Assembly: GCA_009901575.1 (NCBI GenBank) | Contig: WXYP01000001.1 | Coordinates: 62,001-126,000, forward strand | Length of the DNA stretch: 64,000 nt | Direction: 5' to 3' | DNA from: Flavobacteriaceae bacterium R38 | GTDB lineage: Bacteria > Bacteroidota > Bacteroidia > Flavobacteriales > Flavobacteriaceae | Shown here: positions 29,525 to 38,566 of the stretch, one piece after another | How positions within the stretch are numbered: position 1 is the stretch's first letter | Layout: every line of letters starts with the position of its first letter | The notes under the pieces: model-generated | What the model was told of the DNA's origin: nothing | What the model saw: only the letters and a program-made list of their open reading frames with translations | The model's database searches: none | Position numbers and translations under genes: made by a program

Positions 29525-29619
29525 AGAAAATGAAACGAATATGTTAAAAGCTTTATCATACAAGAGAATGATTAATAGCGAACAGCATGTGACCTTTGAA
29601 AAATAATAAATATAAATAC

Positions 29620-30705
29620 ATGAAACAGATTAATATCGCAGTTTTTGGTAAAGGATTAGTGGGGAGTACGCTAATCGACCAGTTAAAAGAAAGTAATCAG
29701 GAGATCCTTAGAAGAAGAGGATTCAATCTAAATATTTTTGCTATTACGAATTCGAGAAAAATGCTTTTAAATAGTCGTGAAAGTATTAATGAAAATTGGA
29801 AATCAGATTTTGAACAACGTGAAGAAGAATACTCTGTTGAAAAAATTATTGAACACACCAGGAAACACCGGTTGGAGAATTTAATTGCTGTGGATGTGAC
29901 TGCAAGTAGAAATTTTGTAGATAACTATGAAGCATTGATAAATAATGATTTTGATTTGGTCTCTGCAAACAAAATAGGAAATACAATCGATTATGATTTC
30001 TATAAAACATTGAGAAATACCCTAAATAAAAATCAAAAAGAATACCTTTACGAAACAAATGTGGGTGCTGGGTTACCCTTAATAGATACTATTAAATGGT
30101 TACACCTTTCGGGAGAAAATATAACGAGGATTAAAGGTGTGTTTTCAGGTTCTTTGAGTTATCTGTTCAATACGTTTTCAGAAGAAGATCTTCCTTTTAG
30201 TACCTTGTTGAAAAATGCTATTGATTTAGGATTTACAGAACCAGACCCAAGAGAAGATTTATGCGGAAATGATGTTGGTCGAAAATTATTGATCTTAGCC
30301 AGAGAACTGGATTTATTAAATGAGTTTAAAGATGTGAGCATTCAAAACCTAATCCCGGAGCATCTTAGAGATGGTGATGCAGATCACTTTTTAAATAATT
30401 TGGATGAATTAGATTTGGTGTATCAAAAAATAAAGGAAAATCAAAAAGAAGCACATGTGTTGCGTTATGTTGGAGATTTATACGGCGATTTATCTAAAGA
30501 AGATGGCGGAATATTAGAAGTGAAATTAATATCTGTTCCAAAAAACACATCGTTAGGACAAGTAAAAGGATCCGACTCAATTTTTGAAATTTACACAGAA
30601 TCATATGGAGAACACCCGCTAGTGATTCAGGGAGCCGGGGCAGGAGCTAAAGTAACTGCAAGAGGTGTTTTTGGAGATATATTGCGATTGGCAGAGAAGA
30701 AATAA
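29620..30705 (+). CDS. Homoserine dehydrogenase (monofunctional)
   Basis: About 361 residues from the ATG at 29620; an upstream TTG would add eight residues without support. Reduces aspartate semialdehyde to homoserine. It resembles the dehydrogenase half of ThrA/MetL, with VFGKGLVGSTL for NAD(P) binding, SANKIGNT and ETNVGAGLPLI in the active site, and the signature-like GFTEPDPREDLCGNDVGRK with the catalytic Lys. No aspartokinase domain is attached. Its place between metX and metZ commits homoserine to methionine. Confidence 0.93.
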   Translation: MKQINIAVFGKGLVGSTLIDQLKESNQEILRRRGFNLNIFAITNSRKMLLNSRESINENWKSDFEQREEEYSVEKIIEHTRKHRLENLIAVDVTASRNFVDNYEALINNDFDLVSANKIGNTIDYDFYKTLRNTLNKNQKEYLYETNVGAGLPLIDTIKWLHLSGENITRIKGVFSGSLSYLFNTFSEEDLPFSTLLKNAIDLGFTEPDPREDLCGNDVGRKLLILARELDLLNEFKDVSIQNLIPEHLRDGDADHFLNNLDELDLVYQKIKENQKEAHVLRYVGDLYGDLSKEDGGILEVKLISVPKNTSLGQVKGSDSIFEIYTESYGEHPLVIQGAGAGAKVTARGVFGDILRLAEKK

Positions 30706-30723
30706 ATTCAAATAAATTAATGA

Positions 30724-30806
30724 ATGTCATCCCTGCGAAGGCAGGGATCCAAATTATATAAAAACTAAAAATAAAATCAATAGATTCCTGCTTTCGCAGG
30801 AATGAT
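30724..30806. repeat. Pair of short palindromic intergenic repeats
   Basis: Two hairpin-forming units built on CCTGCGAAGGCAGG-like cores (30724-30750 and 30783-30806) face each other. The same unit recurs at 37361-37388 and 37511-37533. The second unit contains the ATG at 30802. Confidence 0.75.
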
Positions 30807-30819
30807 AAAAACAAAAATC

Positions 30820-31245
30820 ATGAAAATAACATTAGACAGATTAGACAACGAATATCTTTTTGAAGCAAAAAATGAACGTGGAGATAAAGTCCTTATGGAT
30901 AATAATGGTAGAGAAGATGGTAATGTAAATGGGGCTGGCCCTATGGAAGTGCTTTTAATGGGAGTAGCCGGATGTAGTGCTATCGATATCATTCATATTC
31001 TAAAAAAACAACGCCAGGAAATCACTTCTTACCATGTAGAAGCAGAAGGAAACAGAGAAAAGGTTGATGATGCTACCCCTTTTAAAGGAATTTATGTAAA
31101 AGTATTTTTAGAAGGAGATATTTCAGGAGAAAAAGCTAAAAGGGCAGCACAGTTAAGTTTTGATAAATATTGTTCTGTTTCAAAATCTCTTGATAAAAAT
31201 ATTACAATTGAATATGATGTGGTTTTAAACGGAGAACAATTATGA
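30820..31245 (+). CDS. OsmC family protein
   Basis: About 141 residues from the ATG at 30820 (MKITLDRLDNEYLF). A longer frame opens at 30802, but that ATG belongs to a dispersed repeat. OsmC fold features: an N-terminal antiparallel strand region, MEVLLMGVAGCSAIDIIHIL with the redox-type Cys, and CSVSKSLDKN with the second Cys. The family includes peroxidases and thiol enzymes. It overlaps metZ by four bases (ATGA), so it belongs to the methionine operon, perhaps protecting or handling sulfur intermediates. Confidence 0.88.
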   Translation: MKITLDRLDNEYLFEAKNERGDKVLMDNNGREDGNVNGAGPMEVLLMGVAGCSAIDIIHILKKQRQEITSYHVEAEGNREKVDDATPFKGIYVKVFLEGDISGEKAKRAAQLSFDKYCSVSKSLDKNITIEYDVVLNGEQL

Positions 31246-32411
31246 GTGGACATTTTGAAACCAATGCTATAAGGGAACACCTGGAGCGAACAAGCTTTCA
31301 GGAACACTCAACACCTTTATATTTAACATCCAGCTTTTCTTTTGAAGATGCAGAAGATATGAGAGCTTCTTTTACAGAAGAAAAAGAACGAAATATCTAC
31401 AGCAGGTTTACCAATCCTAATACCACTGAGTTCATAGATAAAATTTGTAAAATGGAAGGAGCAGAAAGCGGTTATGCTTTTGCTACGGGAATGGCTGCTG
31501 TTTTTTCAACTTTTGCAGCTTTGTTGGATAGTGGAGATCATATTGTATCTGCACGTTCTGTATTTGGTTCTACTCATACTTTATTTACCAAGTATTTTCC
31601 AAAATGGAACATTACAACTTCTTATTTTGATATCAATGAAGAAGAAGCAAATATAGAAGCTTTCATTCAGCCAAACACTAAAATATTGTATGCAGAATCG
31701 CCTACAAATCCCGGAGTAGATATTATTGACTTAGAGATGCTGGGGAGGATTGCAAAAAAACATAATCTTATTCTCGTTATCGATAATTGTTTTGCTACGC
31801 CTTATATACAGCAACCTATAAAATTTGGTGCCGATTTAGTAATTCATTCTGCGACTAAATTGATTGACGGACAAGGACGAGTATTAGGTGGCATTACAGT
31901 GGGGAGATCTGATTTAATTAGAGAAATTTACCTTTTTGCAAGAAATACCGGTCCGGCATTATCGCCATTTAATGCCTGGGTACTTTCAAAAAGTTTAGAA
32001 ACACTGGCAATCAGAGTTGAAAAACATTGTGAAAATGCACTAAAAGTTGCAGAGTTTTTAGAAAAGCACCCCAATGTGAATTGGGTGAAGTACCCGTTTT
32101 TAAAATCACATCTTAAGTATGAGATTGCCAAAAAACAAATGAAACTAGGTGGGAATATTATAGCGTTTGAAATTAAAGGTGGTATTGAAGCTGGCCGAAA
32201 GTTTCTCAATAGTATCAAAATGTGTTCGCTTTCTGCAAATCTGGGGGATGCTAAAACTATAGTTACACACCCTGCATCTACTACACATAGTAAATTATCT
32301 GAGGCAGATCGTCTGGAAGTAAGTATTACAGATGGTTCGGTAAGAGTGTCTGTCGGTTTAGAACATGTAGACGATGTTATAAATGATCTCAATCAGGCAC
32401 TAATAAGTTAA
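31242..32411 (+). CDS. metZ: O-succinyl/acetylhomoserine sulfhydrylase (MetZ type)
   Basis: 389 residues, Cys/Met-metabolism PLP enzyme: adds sulfide to acylhomoserine to make homocysteine directly. The PLP lysine is K206 in SATKLIDGQGR, the typical MetZ form; YSRFTNPNT near the N-terminus and AESPTNPG are further marks. The start codon overlaps the osmC stop. Its sulfide source is probably the sulfite reductase encoded next, which is separated by 86 bases and may have its own promoter. Confidence 0.93.
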   Translation: MSGHFETNAIREHLERTSFQEHSTPLYLTSSFSFEDAEDMRASFTEEKERNIYSRFTNPNTTEFIDKICKMEGAESGYAFATGMAAVFSTFAALLDSGDHIVSARSVFGSTHTLFTKYFPKWNITTSYFDINEEEANIEAFIQPNTKILYAESPTNPGVDIIDLEMLGRIAKKHNLILVIDNCFATPYIQQPIKFGADLVIHSATKLIDGQGRVLGGITVGRSDLIREIYLFARNTGPALSPFNAWVLSKSLETLAIRVEKHCENALKVAEFLEKHPNVNWVKYPFLKSHLKYEIAKKQMKLGGNIIAFEIKGGIEAGRKFLNSIKMCSLSANLGDAKTIVTHPASTTHSKLSEADRLEVSITDGSVRVSVGLEHVDDVINDLNQALIS

Positions 32412-32497
32412 AAATAATAAAAAGTAAGAGGAGTTTGTTAATAAAACTGTACTTTAGCGACATAATAACTATAAATCTATAGACTAACTAGATTAAT

Positions 32498-34591
32498 ATG
32501 CAAAGTTTTAGAACAGAAATAGAAAATCCGATAGTAGAAAAGGATATCATAGAGCTCGAAAAAAAGATTCACCTTTTTAATGAAGGTAAAATAGATGAAG
32601 AAGGATTTCGTAGCCTTCGTTTGGCACGAGGTGTCTATGGTCAGCGTCAGGAAGGAGTACAGATGATCCGGATTAAAATTCCTTACGGAAAAGTAACCGG
32701 TGAGCAATTAAGACGTATTTCTGAAGTGTCTGATGAATTTTCAACAGGTCGTTTGCATATTACAACCCGTCAGGATATTCAGATTCATTATGTAAGTCTG
32801 GAAAGAACTCCGGAATTATGGGCACAGTTAGAAAGAGATGCAATTACGCTTCGTGAAGCATGTGGGAATACGGTTAGAAATATTACTGCTAGTGAGACTG
32901 CAGGGATAGATGTAGATGAACCTTTTGATGTTACTCCGTATGCCGATGCCATGTTTAAATTTTTCCTTAGAAATCCTGTTAATCAGGCCATGGGAAGAAA
33001 ATTTAAGATATCATTCTCTTCTAATGAGAAAGATACTGCGTTAAGTTATATTCATGATCTTGGATTTATTCCAAAAATAAAAGACGGGAAAAGAGGATTT
33101 AAAGTAATGTTGGCTGGCGGACTAGGATCGCAACCGCGTCATGCAGATGTAGCTTACGAATTTCTCGAAGAAGATAAAATTATTCCTTTTACAGAAGGAG
33201 TGTTAAGAGTTTTTGATCGCCACGGAGAAAGAGCTAAGCGATTAAAAGCCAGAATGAAGTTTTTATTGAAGGATATAGGTTTAGAAGCCTTTATTAAATT
33301 GGTTGAAGAACAACAATTAGCATTGTCCAACCAGACCTATAAAATAGAAACTTCCGGATATGAGCCGGTATTAAATACAAATGTTACTGCTCCGGAAGTT
33401 GTTATTGAAGATCAGGCTGCTTTTGAAGCCTGGAAGCAAACAAATTTGATTCCGCAGAAACAGGATGGGTTCTTTTCTATAGGAATAAAAGTTAAACTTG
33501 GAGATTTCTATACAGATAAAGCACGTGCTCTTGCAAATTTAGTAGAAAAATATGCAGCTAATGAGCTTCGTTTTTCTTTACGTCAGGATATATTAATTCG
33601 TCACGTCAGAGAAGATTTGGTGCCTTTCTTTTACCAGGAATTAAATAAGCTTGGTTTTACAGCTATAGGATATAATACCATATTAGATATTACTGCTTGT
33701 CCTGGGACTGATACTTGTAACCTGGGAATTGCAAGTAGCACAGGAACTGCAGAAGTATTAGAAAATGTTATAAAAGCGGAATACCCACAGTTTATAGGAA
33801 AAGATGATTTAACCATTAAAATTAGTGGTTGTATGAATGCTTGTGGTCAACATAATATGGCTCAAATTGGTTTCCAGGGAATGTCGATTAATTCGAATAA
33901 AATGGTAGCTCCAGCATTACAGATTCTATTAGGTGGAGGTGTTTTAGGAGATGGACAAGGAAGATTTGCAGATAAGGTAATTAAAATACCAAGTAAAAGA
34001 GGGCCTCAGGCATTGCGATTAATTTTAGACGATTTCGAGCAAAATGCTAATACAGGAGAAACTTTTGTAGATTATTACGTGAGACAAGGGGAAAAATATT
34101 TTTATGAATTTTTAAAGCCTTTATCTGATACTACAAATCTGGTAGAAGATGATTTTATAGATTGGGGACATAATAAACCATATATCAAAGCAGTAGGAAT
34201 TGGAGAATGTGCAGGAGTAGTGATTGACCTGGTTGCAACCTTATTATTTGAAAGTGAGGAGAAATTAGATAATGCAAAAGAAGCTTTCAATGAAGGAAGA
34301 TATGCAGATAGTATTTATCATTCTTACACTTCATATATTAATACCGCAAAAGCATTATTATTAGGGGAAAATAAAAAGACAAATACACAGGCTGGAATTG
34401 TAAAGCAATTTGATGAGTTGTTTGTTGAAACTAATAAAATAAATGTTGAAGGTTCTTTTGCAGATGTAGTATATCAGATCAATAAAAATGAACCTACTGA
34501 AGCATTTGCAGCTCAGTATTTAGATCAGGCAGAACGTTTTTATAAAAAAGCAGATGCATTCAGAAAACAAGAAGTAGAACATGCGTCATAG
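32498..34591 (+). CDS. Sulfite reductase hemoprotein with C-terminal HEPN-like domain
   Basis: 697 residues. The first ~550 are a nitrite/sulfite reductase: two ferredoxin-like half domains, then the siroheme/[4Fe-4S] ligands C401, C407 (CPGTDTC), C445 and C449 (CMNAC). The rest (about 560-697) is helical and resembles HEPN domains (YADSIYHSYTSYINTAKALLL), an unusual addition. Siroheme-making enzymes and a flavoprotein reductase follow at once, and methionine genes precede, so sulfite rather than nitrite is the likely substrate. It overlaps cobA by 11 bases. Confidence 0.92.
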   Translation: MQSFRTEIENPIVEKDIIELEKKIHLFNEGKIDEEGFRSLRLARGVYGQRQEGVQMIRIKIPYGKVTGEQLRRISEVSDEFSTGRLHITTRQDIQIHYVSLERTPELWAQLERDAITLREACGNTVRNITASETAGIDVDEPFDVTPYADAMFKFFLRNPVNQAMGRKFKISFSSNEKDTALSYIHDLGFIPKIKDGKRGFKVMLAGGLGSQPRHADVAYEFLEEDKIIPFTEGVLRVFDRHGERAKRLKARMKFLLKDIGLEAFIKLVEEQQLALSNQTYKIETSGYEPVLNTNVTAPEVVIEDQAAFEAWKQTNLIPQKQDGFFSIGIKVKLGDFYTDKARALANLVEKYAANELRFSLRQDILIRHVREDLVPFFYQELNKLGFTAIGYNTILDITACPGTDTCNLGIASSTGTAEVLENVIKAEYPQFIGKDDLTIKISGCMNACGQHNMAQIGFQGMSINSNKMVAPALQILLGGGVLGDGQGRFADKVIKIPSKRGPQALRLILDDFEQNANTGETFVDYYVRQGEKYFYEFLKPLSDTTNLVEDDFIDWGHNKPYIKAVGIGECAGVVIDLVATLLFESEEKLDNAKEAFNEGRYADSIYHSYTSYINTAKALLLGENKKTNTQAGIVKQFDELFVETNKINVEGSFADVVYQINKNEPTEAFAAQYLDQAERFYKKADAFRKQEVEHAS

Positions 34592-35357
34592 TCAACCAAA
34601 ATTAACATTGGTAGGAGCAGGCCCGGGAGATCCGGATTTGTTAACTATTAAGGGAGCAAAAGCGATAGCAGATGCAGATGTGGTGCTCTATGATGCACTT
34701 GTTAATAAGCAATTGCTAGAAGAATATGTGCCAAAAAAAGCAAAGAAAATCTTTGTTGGCAAACGAAAAGGAATACATGCATATTCACAAGATGAAATTA
34801 ATCAGTTAATTGTTGATAATGCTTTTGAAAGCGGACATGTTGTACGTTTAAAAGGAGGAGATCCTTTTATTTTTGGACGAGGTACAGAAGAAATTGATTA
34901 TGTAGAAAGTTTTGGGATACCAACTGAGGTTGTTCCGGGAATATCATCTTCGGTAGCAGTACCAGCTTATCAGGGAATTTCTTTGACAAAACGTAAAATA
35001 GCAGAAAGTTTTTGGGTCGTAACAGGAACGACTTCCGAAAGAAAATTATCTAATGATATTTATCATGCAGCACAATCTACAGCGACTGTAGTGGTGCTAA
35101 TGGGGATGAGTAAACTGCATCAGATTGTTTCTATTTTTCAGCAGGAAAATAAAGGAGACTGCCCTGTTGCAATTATTCAGAACGGAACAACTGAAATAGA
35201 AAAATTAGGAGTAGGAACTATCAATTCTATCGAGAAAGTTGTGGAAGAAAAAGAACTGTCTTCTCCGGCAATTATTGTAATTGGTGAAGTCGTGAGAGAA
35301 AGTCATAAGCTAAAGCATTTTTACGAAGAAGTGATTTCGATATCACATCAGATATAA
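34581..35357 (+). CDS. cobA: Uroporphyrinogen-III C-methyltransferase
   Basis: 258 residues: SAM-dependent double methylation of uroporphyrinogen III to precorrin-2, the first step to siroheme. The SUMT signatures are clear: VGAGPGDPDLLTIKG near the N-terminus, VRLKGGDPFIFGRG at about residue 90, and VPGISSSVAVPAYQGI. It overlaps the sulfite reductase gene by 11 bases and is followed 5 bases later by the precorrin-2 dehydrogenase, forming a siroheme module for that enzyme. Confidence 0.96.
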   Translation: MRHSQPKLTLVGAGPGDPDLLTIKGAKAIADADVVLYDALVNKQLLEEYVPKKAKKIFVGKRKGIHAYSQDEINQLIVDNAFESGHVVRLKGGDPFIFGRGTEEIDYVESFGIPTEVVPGISSSVAVPAYQGISLTKRKIAESFWVVTGTTSERKLSNDIYHAAQSTATVVVLMGMSKLHQIVSIFQQENKGDCPVAIIQNGTTEIEKLGVGTINSIEKVVEEKELSSPAIIVIGEVVRESHKLKHFYEEVISISHQI

Positions 35358-35362
35358 TTGAT

Positions 35363-35938
35363 ATGGAAAAAAACGAACTATACCCTATTTTTTTAAAAGT
35401 ACATCAATTGAATGTACTTATTGTAGGTGGAGGTAATGTTGGGTTGGAGAAACTCTCGTTTATGTTGAAATCGAGCCCTAATGCACAAGTATCTGTAGTT
35501 GCTACCTGGTTTATAGACGATATAAAAAGGTTGGCAGCATCACATCCAGATGTAACATTAATAGAAAAAGCATATCAAACCAATGATTTGGTAAACAAGA
35601 ATTTGGTTATTGCTGCTACAGATGATTTAGAGGTAAATAAACAAATTTACCACGAATCAAAAGAGCGAAATATCCTGGTTAATGTAGCAGATACCCCGGA
35701 ATATTGTGATTTTTACCTGGGAGGGATAGTGACTAAAGGAAATGTAAAAGTAGCTATTTCTACGAATGGAAAATCTCCTACTACAGCAAAAAGATTACGA
35801 CAATTTTTTGAAGAGGTAATACCAGACGATATAGATCAGTTGGTTAAAAACCTTAATGAATATCGCAAAACACTCAAAGGGGACTTTGAAGAGAAAGTAG
35901 AAAAAATGAATGAAGTAACCGAAGGGTTGATAAAATAA
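35363..35938 (+). CDS. Precorrin-2 dehydrogenase / sirohydrochlorin ferrochelatase-like (Met8p/CysG N-terminal type)
   Basis: 191 residues: NAD-dependent oxidation of precorrin-2 and probably iron insertion to give siroheme. The dinucleotide site is VGGGNVG (21-27), followed by AATDD and CDFYLGGIVTKGNVKVAISTNGKSPT, the CysG/Met8p signature with the catalytic Asp region. Together with cobA it covers the function that enteric CysG holds in one chain. Tightly spaced within the sulfite reductase cluster. Confidence 0.92.
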   Translation: MEKNELYPIFLKVHQLNVLIVGGGNVGLEKLSFMLKSSPNAQVSVVATWFIDDIKRLAASHPDVTLIEKAYQTNDLVNKNLVIAATDDLEVNKQIYHESKERNILVNVADTPEYCDFYLGGIVTKGNVKVAISTNGKSPTTAKRLRQFFEEVIPDDIDQLVKNLNEYRKTLKGDFEEKVEKMNEVTEGLIK

Positions 35939-36000
35939 AAATTAAATATCCTTAGTAAAAAGCCTCAATACTTATTGCTAAGTTTTAATACTAAATTGAA

Positions 36001-37056
36001 ATGATAAAGACAGATATACTAATCATCGGCGCCGGTCCAACGGGATTATTTACGGTTTTTGAAGCAGGACTATTAAAGTTAAAGACGCATTTGATAGATG
36101 CTTTGCCACAACCTGGGGGTCAGTGTTCAGAGATCTATCCCAAGAAACCTATCTATGATATTCCCGGATTTCCGGAGGTATTGGCGGGAGATTTGGTAGA
36201 TAACCTTATGGAACAAATCAAACCGTTTTCTCCAGGTTTTACCTTAGGAGAACGCGCAGAGACTATTGAAAAGCTTGAAGATGGTAGTTTTATAGTGACT
36301 ACCAATAAAGGAACCCAACATCATGCTCCTGTAGTTGCTATAGCTGGAGGTTTAGGTTCTTTTGAGCCCAGAAAACCACCGATTCCAAATATTGCTAATT
36401 ATGAAGACAAGGGTGTTTCTTATATCATAAGAGACCCTGAGGTGTACAGAGGGAAGAAAGTAGTTATCGCCGGAGGAGGAGATTCTGCATTAGACTGGAG
36501 TATCTTTTTGGCCGATGTAGCTTCAGAGGTAGTATTGGTACATAGACGAAATGAATTCAGAGGTGCATTAGACTCTGTAGAGAAGGTAGGAGAGTTATCA
36601 AAGCTTGGTAAGATAGAATTGATGACTGAGGCTCAGGTGACCGCTTTACATGGGAACAATGAGTTACAAGGGCTTACGATAAAGTACAATAATGGAGAAG
36701 AGGTTTTAAGAGAGACGGATCACTTTATACCGTTATTTGGATTATCTCCAAAGCTAGGGCCGATAGGAGATTGGGGCTTGGAGATTGAGAAGAATGCGAT
36801 CAAGGTAGACAACTCGTATGATTATGCAACGAACATCCCGGGGATTTATGCTATAGGTGATGTGAATACGTATCCAGGGAAGTTAAAATTGATTTTATCT
36901 GGTTTTCATGAGGCAGCTATCATGTGTCAGAGTGCTTACCAACGTATCTATCCGGATAAGAAGTATGTGATGAAGTACACTACAGTAGGGGGGATACAAG
37001 GCTTTGATGGTACAGTAAAAGAAGCCAAAAAGGAAGTTGTAAAAAGTATTGTTTAA
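36001..37056 (+). CDS. Thioredoxin-reductase-like ferredoxin--NADP+ reductase
   Basis: 351 residues, FAD/NAD(P) flavoprotein. The FAD-binding motif IIGAGPTG is at 8-15, PGGQCSEIYPKKPIYDIPGFP is characteristic of the YumC-type reductase, IAGGGDSALDW is the NADPH site, and the C-terminal FAD segment is IYAIGDVNTYPGK. It lacks the CxxC redox pair of true thioredoxin reductase. In this context it probably passes electrons to a ferredoxin for sulfite reductase. A SAM-I riboswitch for the next transcript begins 50 bases after its stop. Confidence 0.9.
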   Translation: MIKTDILIIGAGPTGLFTVFEAGLLKLKTHLIDALPQPGGQCSEIYPKKPIYDIPGFPEVLAGDLVDNLMEQIKPFSPGFTLGERAETIEKLEDGSFIVTTNKGTQHHAPVVAIAGGLGSFEPRKPPIPNIANYEDKGVSYIIRDPEVYRGKKVVIAGGGDSALDWSIFLADVASEVVLVHRRNEFRGALDSVEKVGELSKLGKIELMTEAQVTALHGNNELQGLTIKYNNGEEVLRETDHFIPLFGLSPKLGPIGDWGLEIEKNAIKVDNSYDYATNIPGIYAIGDVNTYPGKLKLILSGFHEAAIMCQSAYQRIYPDKKYVMKYTTVGGIQGFDGTVKEAKKEVVKSIV

Positions 37057-37106
37057 AATAAATTTAATACCGTTATTTGTACTCAAGTTCAAATAACGAC
37101 ATATTG

Positions 37107-37218
37107 TGTTATCAAGAAAGGTGTAGGGAATAGACCCGTTTAAGCCTTAGCAACCCTCTATTCTAAATAGAGAAGGTGCTAAATTCTACCAGATTTTTTA
37201 AAATTTGGAAAGATGACA
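37107..37218 (+). promoter_or_regulatory. SAM-I (S-box) riboswitch before metH
   Basis: P1 pairs TGTTATC (37107-37113) with GATGACA (37212-37218) including one G-U pair. Core elements: GTAGGGAATAGACCCG, AAGCCTTAGCAACC, AAGGTGCTAAATTCTACC and GGAAAGATGAC. A small terminator-like hairpin follows at 37220-37246. Confidence 0.92.
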
Positions 37219-37219
37219 A

Positions 37220-37246
37220 CAGTAGATTTTCTGTCTACTGGTTTTA
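37220..37246 (+). terminator. Terminator-like hairpin of the metH riboswitch
   Basis: CAGTAGA (37220-37226) pairs with TCTACTG (37234-37240), followed by GTTTTAT. It directly abuts the P1 3' strand, as expected for a SAM-controlled terminator, although the stem is short. Confidence 0.5.
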
Positions 37247-37279
37247 TCCTCACTATTTCTTGATATATTTTTTAATTAT

Positions 37280-37355
37280 GGCGTTCCACTTTAAAAAGTG
37301 GCCGGGCTATTTGCTATATCTTTTTTCAAAAGGATACCGCATCTATCCCTAACGC
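37280..37355. repeat. Flavobacterial dispersed intergenic repeat (GGGCTATTTGCTATATC type)
   Basis: The segment has the form ggcgttcc ... ccGGGCTATTTGCTATATC ... ctatccctaacgc, which I recognise as a common intergenic repeat in flavobacterial genomes. Only one copy is in this window. Its function is unknown. Confidence 0.55.
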
Positions 37356-37360
37356 ATATT

Positions 37361-37388
37361 ATGTCATGCTGCCTTCGCAGAAATGACA
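37361..37388. repeat. Short palindromic repeat (CTTCGCAG unit)
   Basis: ATGTCAT ... ATGACAT flank a GCTGCCTTCGCAG core. It is the same family as the units at 30724-30806 and 37511-37533. Confidence 0.65.
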
Positions 37389-37397
37389 TTAAAACAC

Positions 37398-37493
37398 CGT
37401 CATTACGAGTGAAGCGAAGCCCGCCTGACGGTAGGCAGGTAATCTTTTAGAGTAACTAGATTGCTTCGTCATTTTAAGAGGCCTCGCAATGAC
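37398..37493. repeat. 96-bp dispersed repeat with inverted ends (copy 1)
   Basis: It begins GTCATTACGAG and ends CTCGCAATGAC, imperfect inverted ends of a MITE-like element, and contains GATTGCTTCGTCATTTTAA internally. Copy 2 is at 38537-38624. Confidence 0.75.
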
Positions 37494-37510
37494 AAATAAT
37501 TATAATATAA

Positions 37511-37533
37511 ATTCCTGCGAAGGCAGAAATGAC
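37511..37533. repeat. Short palindromic repeat overlapping an upstream ATG of metH
   Basis: ATTCCTGCGAAGGCAGAAAT followed by GAC; same unit as at 30724-30806. Its end supplies an in-frame ATG at 37529, five codons before the start I prefer. Confidence 0.65.
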
Positions 37534-37543
37534 AAGAATAAGA

Positions 37544-38566
37544 ATGAATACGGTCTGGCAAGAAATAGAAAAAAGGATTTTAGTACTCGATGGAGCTATG
37601 GGAACCATGCTTCAGGAGTACAAGTTCACTGAAGAAGATTTTAGAGGAGAACAATTTAAAGATTACCATCTTTCATTAAAGGGAAATAACGATTTATTAT
37701 CGATTACTCAACCTCAGGCAATCAAAGAAGTACATGCTAAATATTTTGAAGCAGGTGCAGATATTGTAGAAACAAATACCTTTTCCGGGACTACTATTGC
37801 TATGGCAGATTATGAAATGGAAGATCAGGTGTATGAACTGAATTACCAATCTGCAAAATTAGCTAAAGAAGTAGCCGATGAATTCACGAAGAAAGAACCA
37901 CATAAACCACGTTTTGTGGCAGGTTCTATTGGGCCTACCAATAAAACAGCTAGCATGTCGCCAGACGTAAACGATCCCGGATATAGAGCAGTAACTTTTG
38001 ATGAATTAAGAATAGCATATAAACAACAGATAGAAGCATTATTAGATGGAGGAGTAGATTTACTCTTGGTAGAAACTATTTTTGACACTTTAAATGCAAA
38101 AGCAGCCTTGTTTGCTGTTCAAGAAGTAAAAGACGAGAGAAATATTGAAATCCCGGTAATGGTAAGTGGTACTATCACAGATGCTTCCGGAAGAACATTA
38201 TCAGGGCAAACTGTTGAAGCTTTCTTGATTTCTGTATCTCATCTTCCGTTGTTAAGTGTCGGATTTAATTGTGCATTGGGAGCAGATCAATTACAACCCT
38301 ATTTAAAGCGATTATCAAAAGAAACCAATTTCTATACCTCTGCCCATCCAAATGCCGGTTTACCTAATGCTTTTGGTGAATATGATGAAACTCCTGAACA
38401 GATGCAGGCACATATTGAAGGATATTTAGAAGATGGCTTAGTGAATATTGTAGGTGGGTGCTGCGGAACCTCGCCAGAGCATATACGACTGATAGCAGAA
38501 GCTGCAGCCAGATACAAACCACGTAAGATTGAAAATGTCATTACGAGTGAAGTGAAGCCTGCCTGA
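37544..38566 (+). CDS. metH: Methionine synthase, homocysteine-binding half (split MetH)
   Basis: About 340 residues from the ATG at 37544 (MNTVWQEIEKRILVLDGAMG); the ATG at 37529 lies in a repeat. This is the homocysteine S-methyltransferase domain with zinc cysteines in VGFNCALGA and GGCCGTSPEHI. It needs the cobalamin half encoded next. A SAM-I riboswitch lies upstream. Its last nine codons and stop are provided by a dispersed repeat (from 38537), giving an unusual VITSEVKPA tail. Splitting of metH at this point is common in flavobacteria, so I do not treat it as a broken gene. Confidence 0.93.
   Translation: MNTVWQEIEKRILVLDGAMGTMLQEYKFTEEDFRGEQFKDYHLSLKGNNDLLSITQPQAIKEVHAKYFEAGADIVETNTFSGTTIAMADYEMEDQVYELNYQSAKLAKEVADEFTKKEPHKPRFVAGSIGPTNKTASMSPDVNDPGYRAVTFDELRIAYKQQIEALLDGGVDLLLVETIFDTLNAKAALFAVQEVKDERNIEIPVMVSGTITDASGRTLSGQTVEAFLISVSHLPLLSVGFNCALGADQLQPYLKRLSKETNFYTSAHPNAGLPNAFGEYDETPEQMQAHIEGYLEDGLVNIVGGCCGTSPEHIRLIAEAAARYKPRKIENVITSEVKPA

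Noticed and set aside
36001-37056. Thioredoxin reductase
   Set aside because: The CxxC redox pair is absent and the N-terminus matches the YumC-type ferredoxin-NADP reductase; the context is sulfite reduction.
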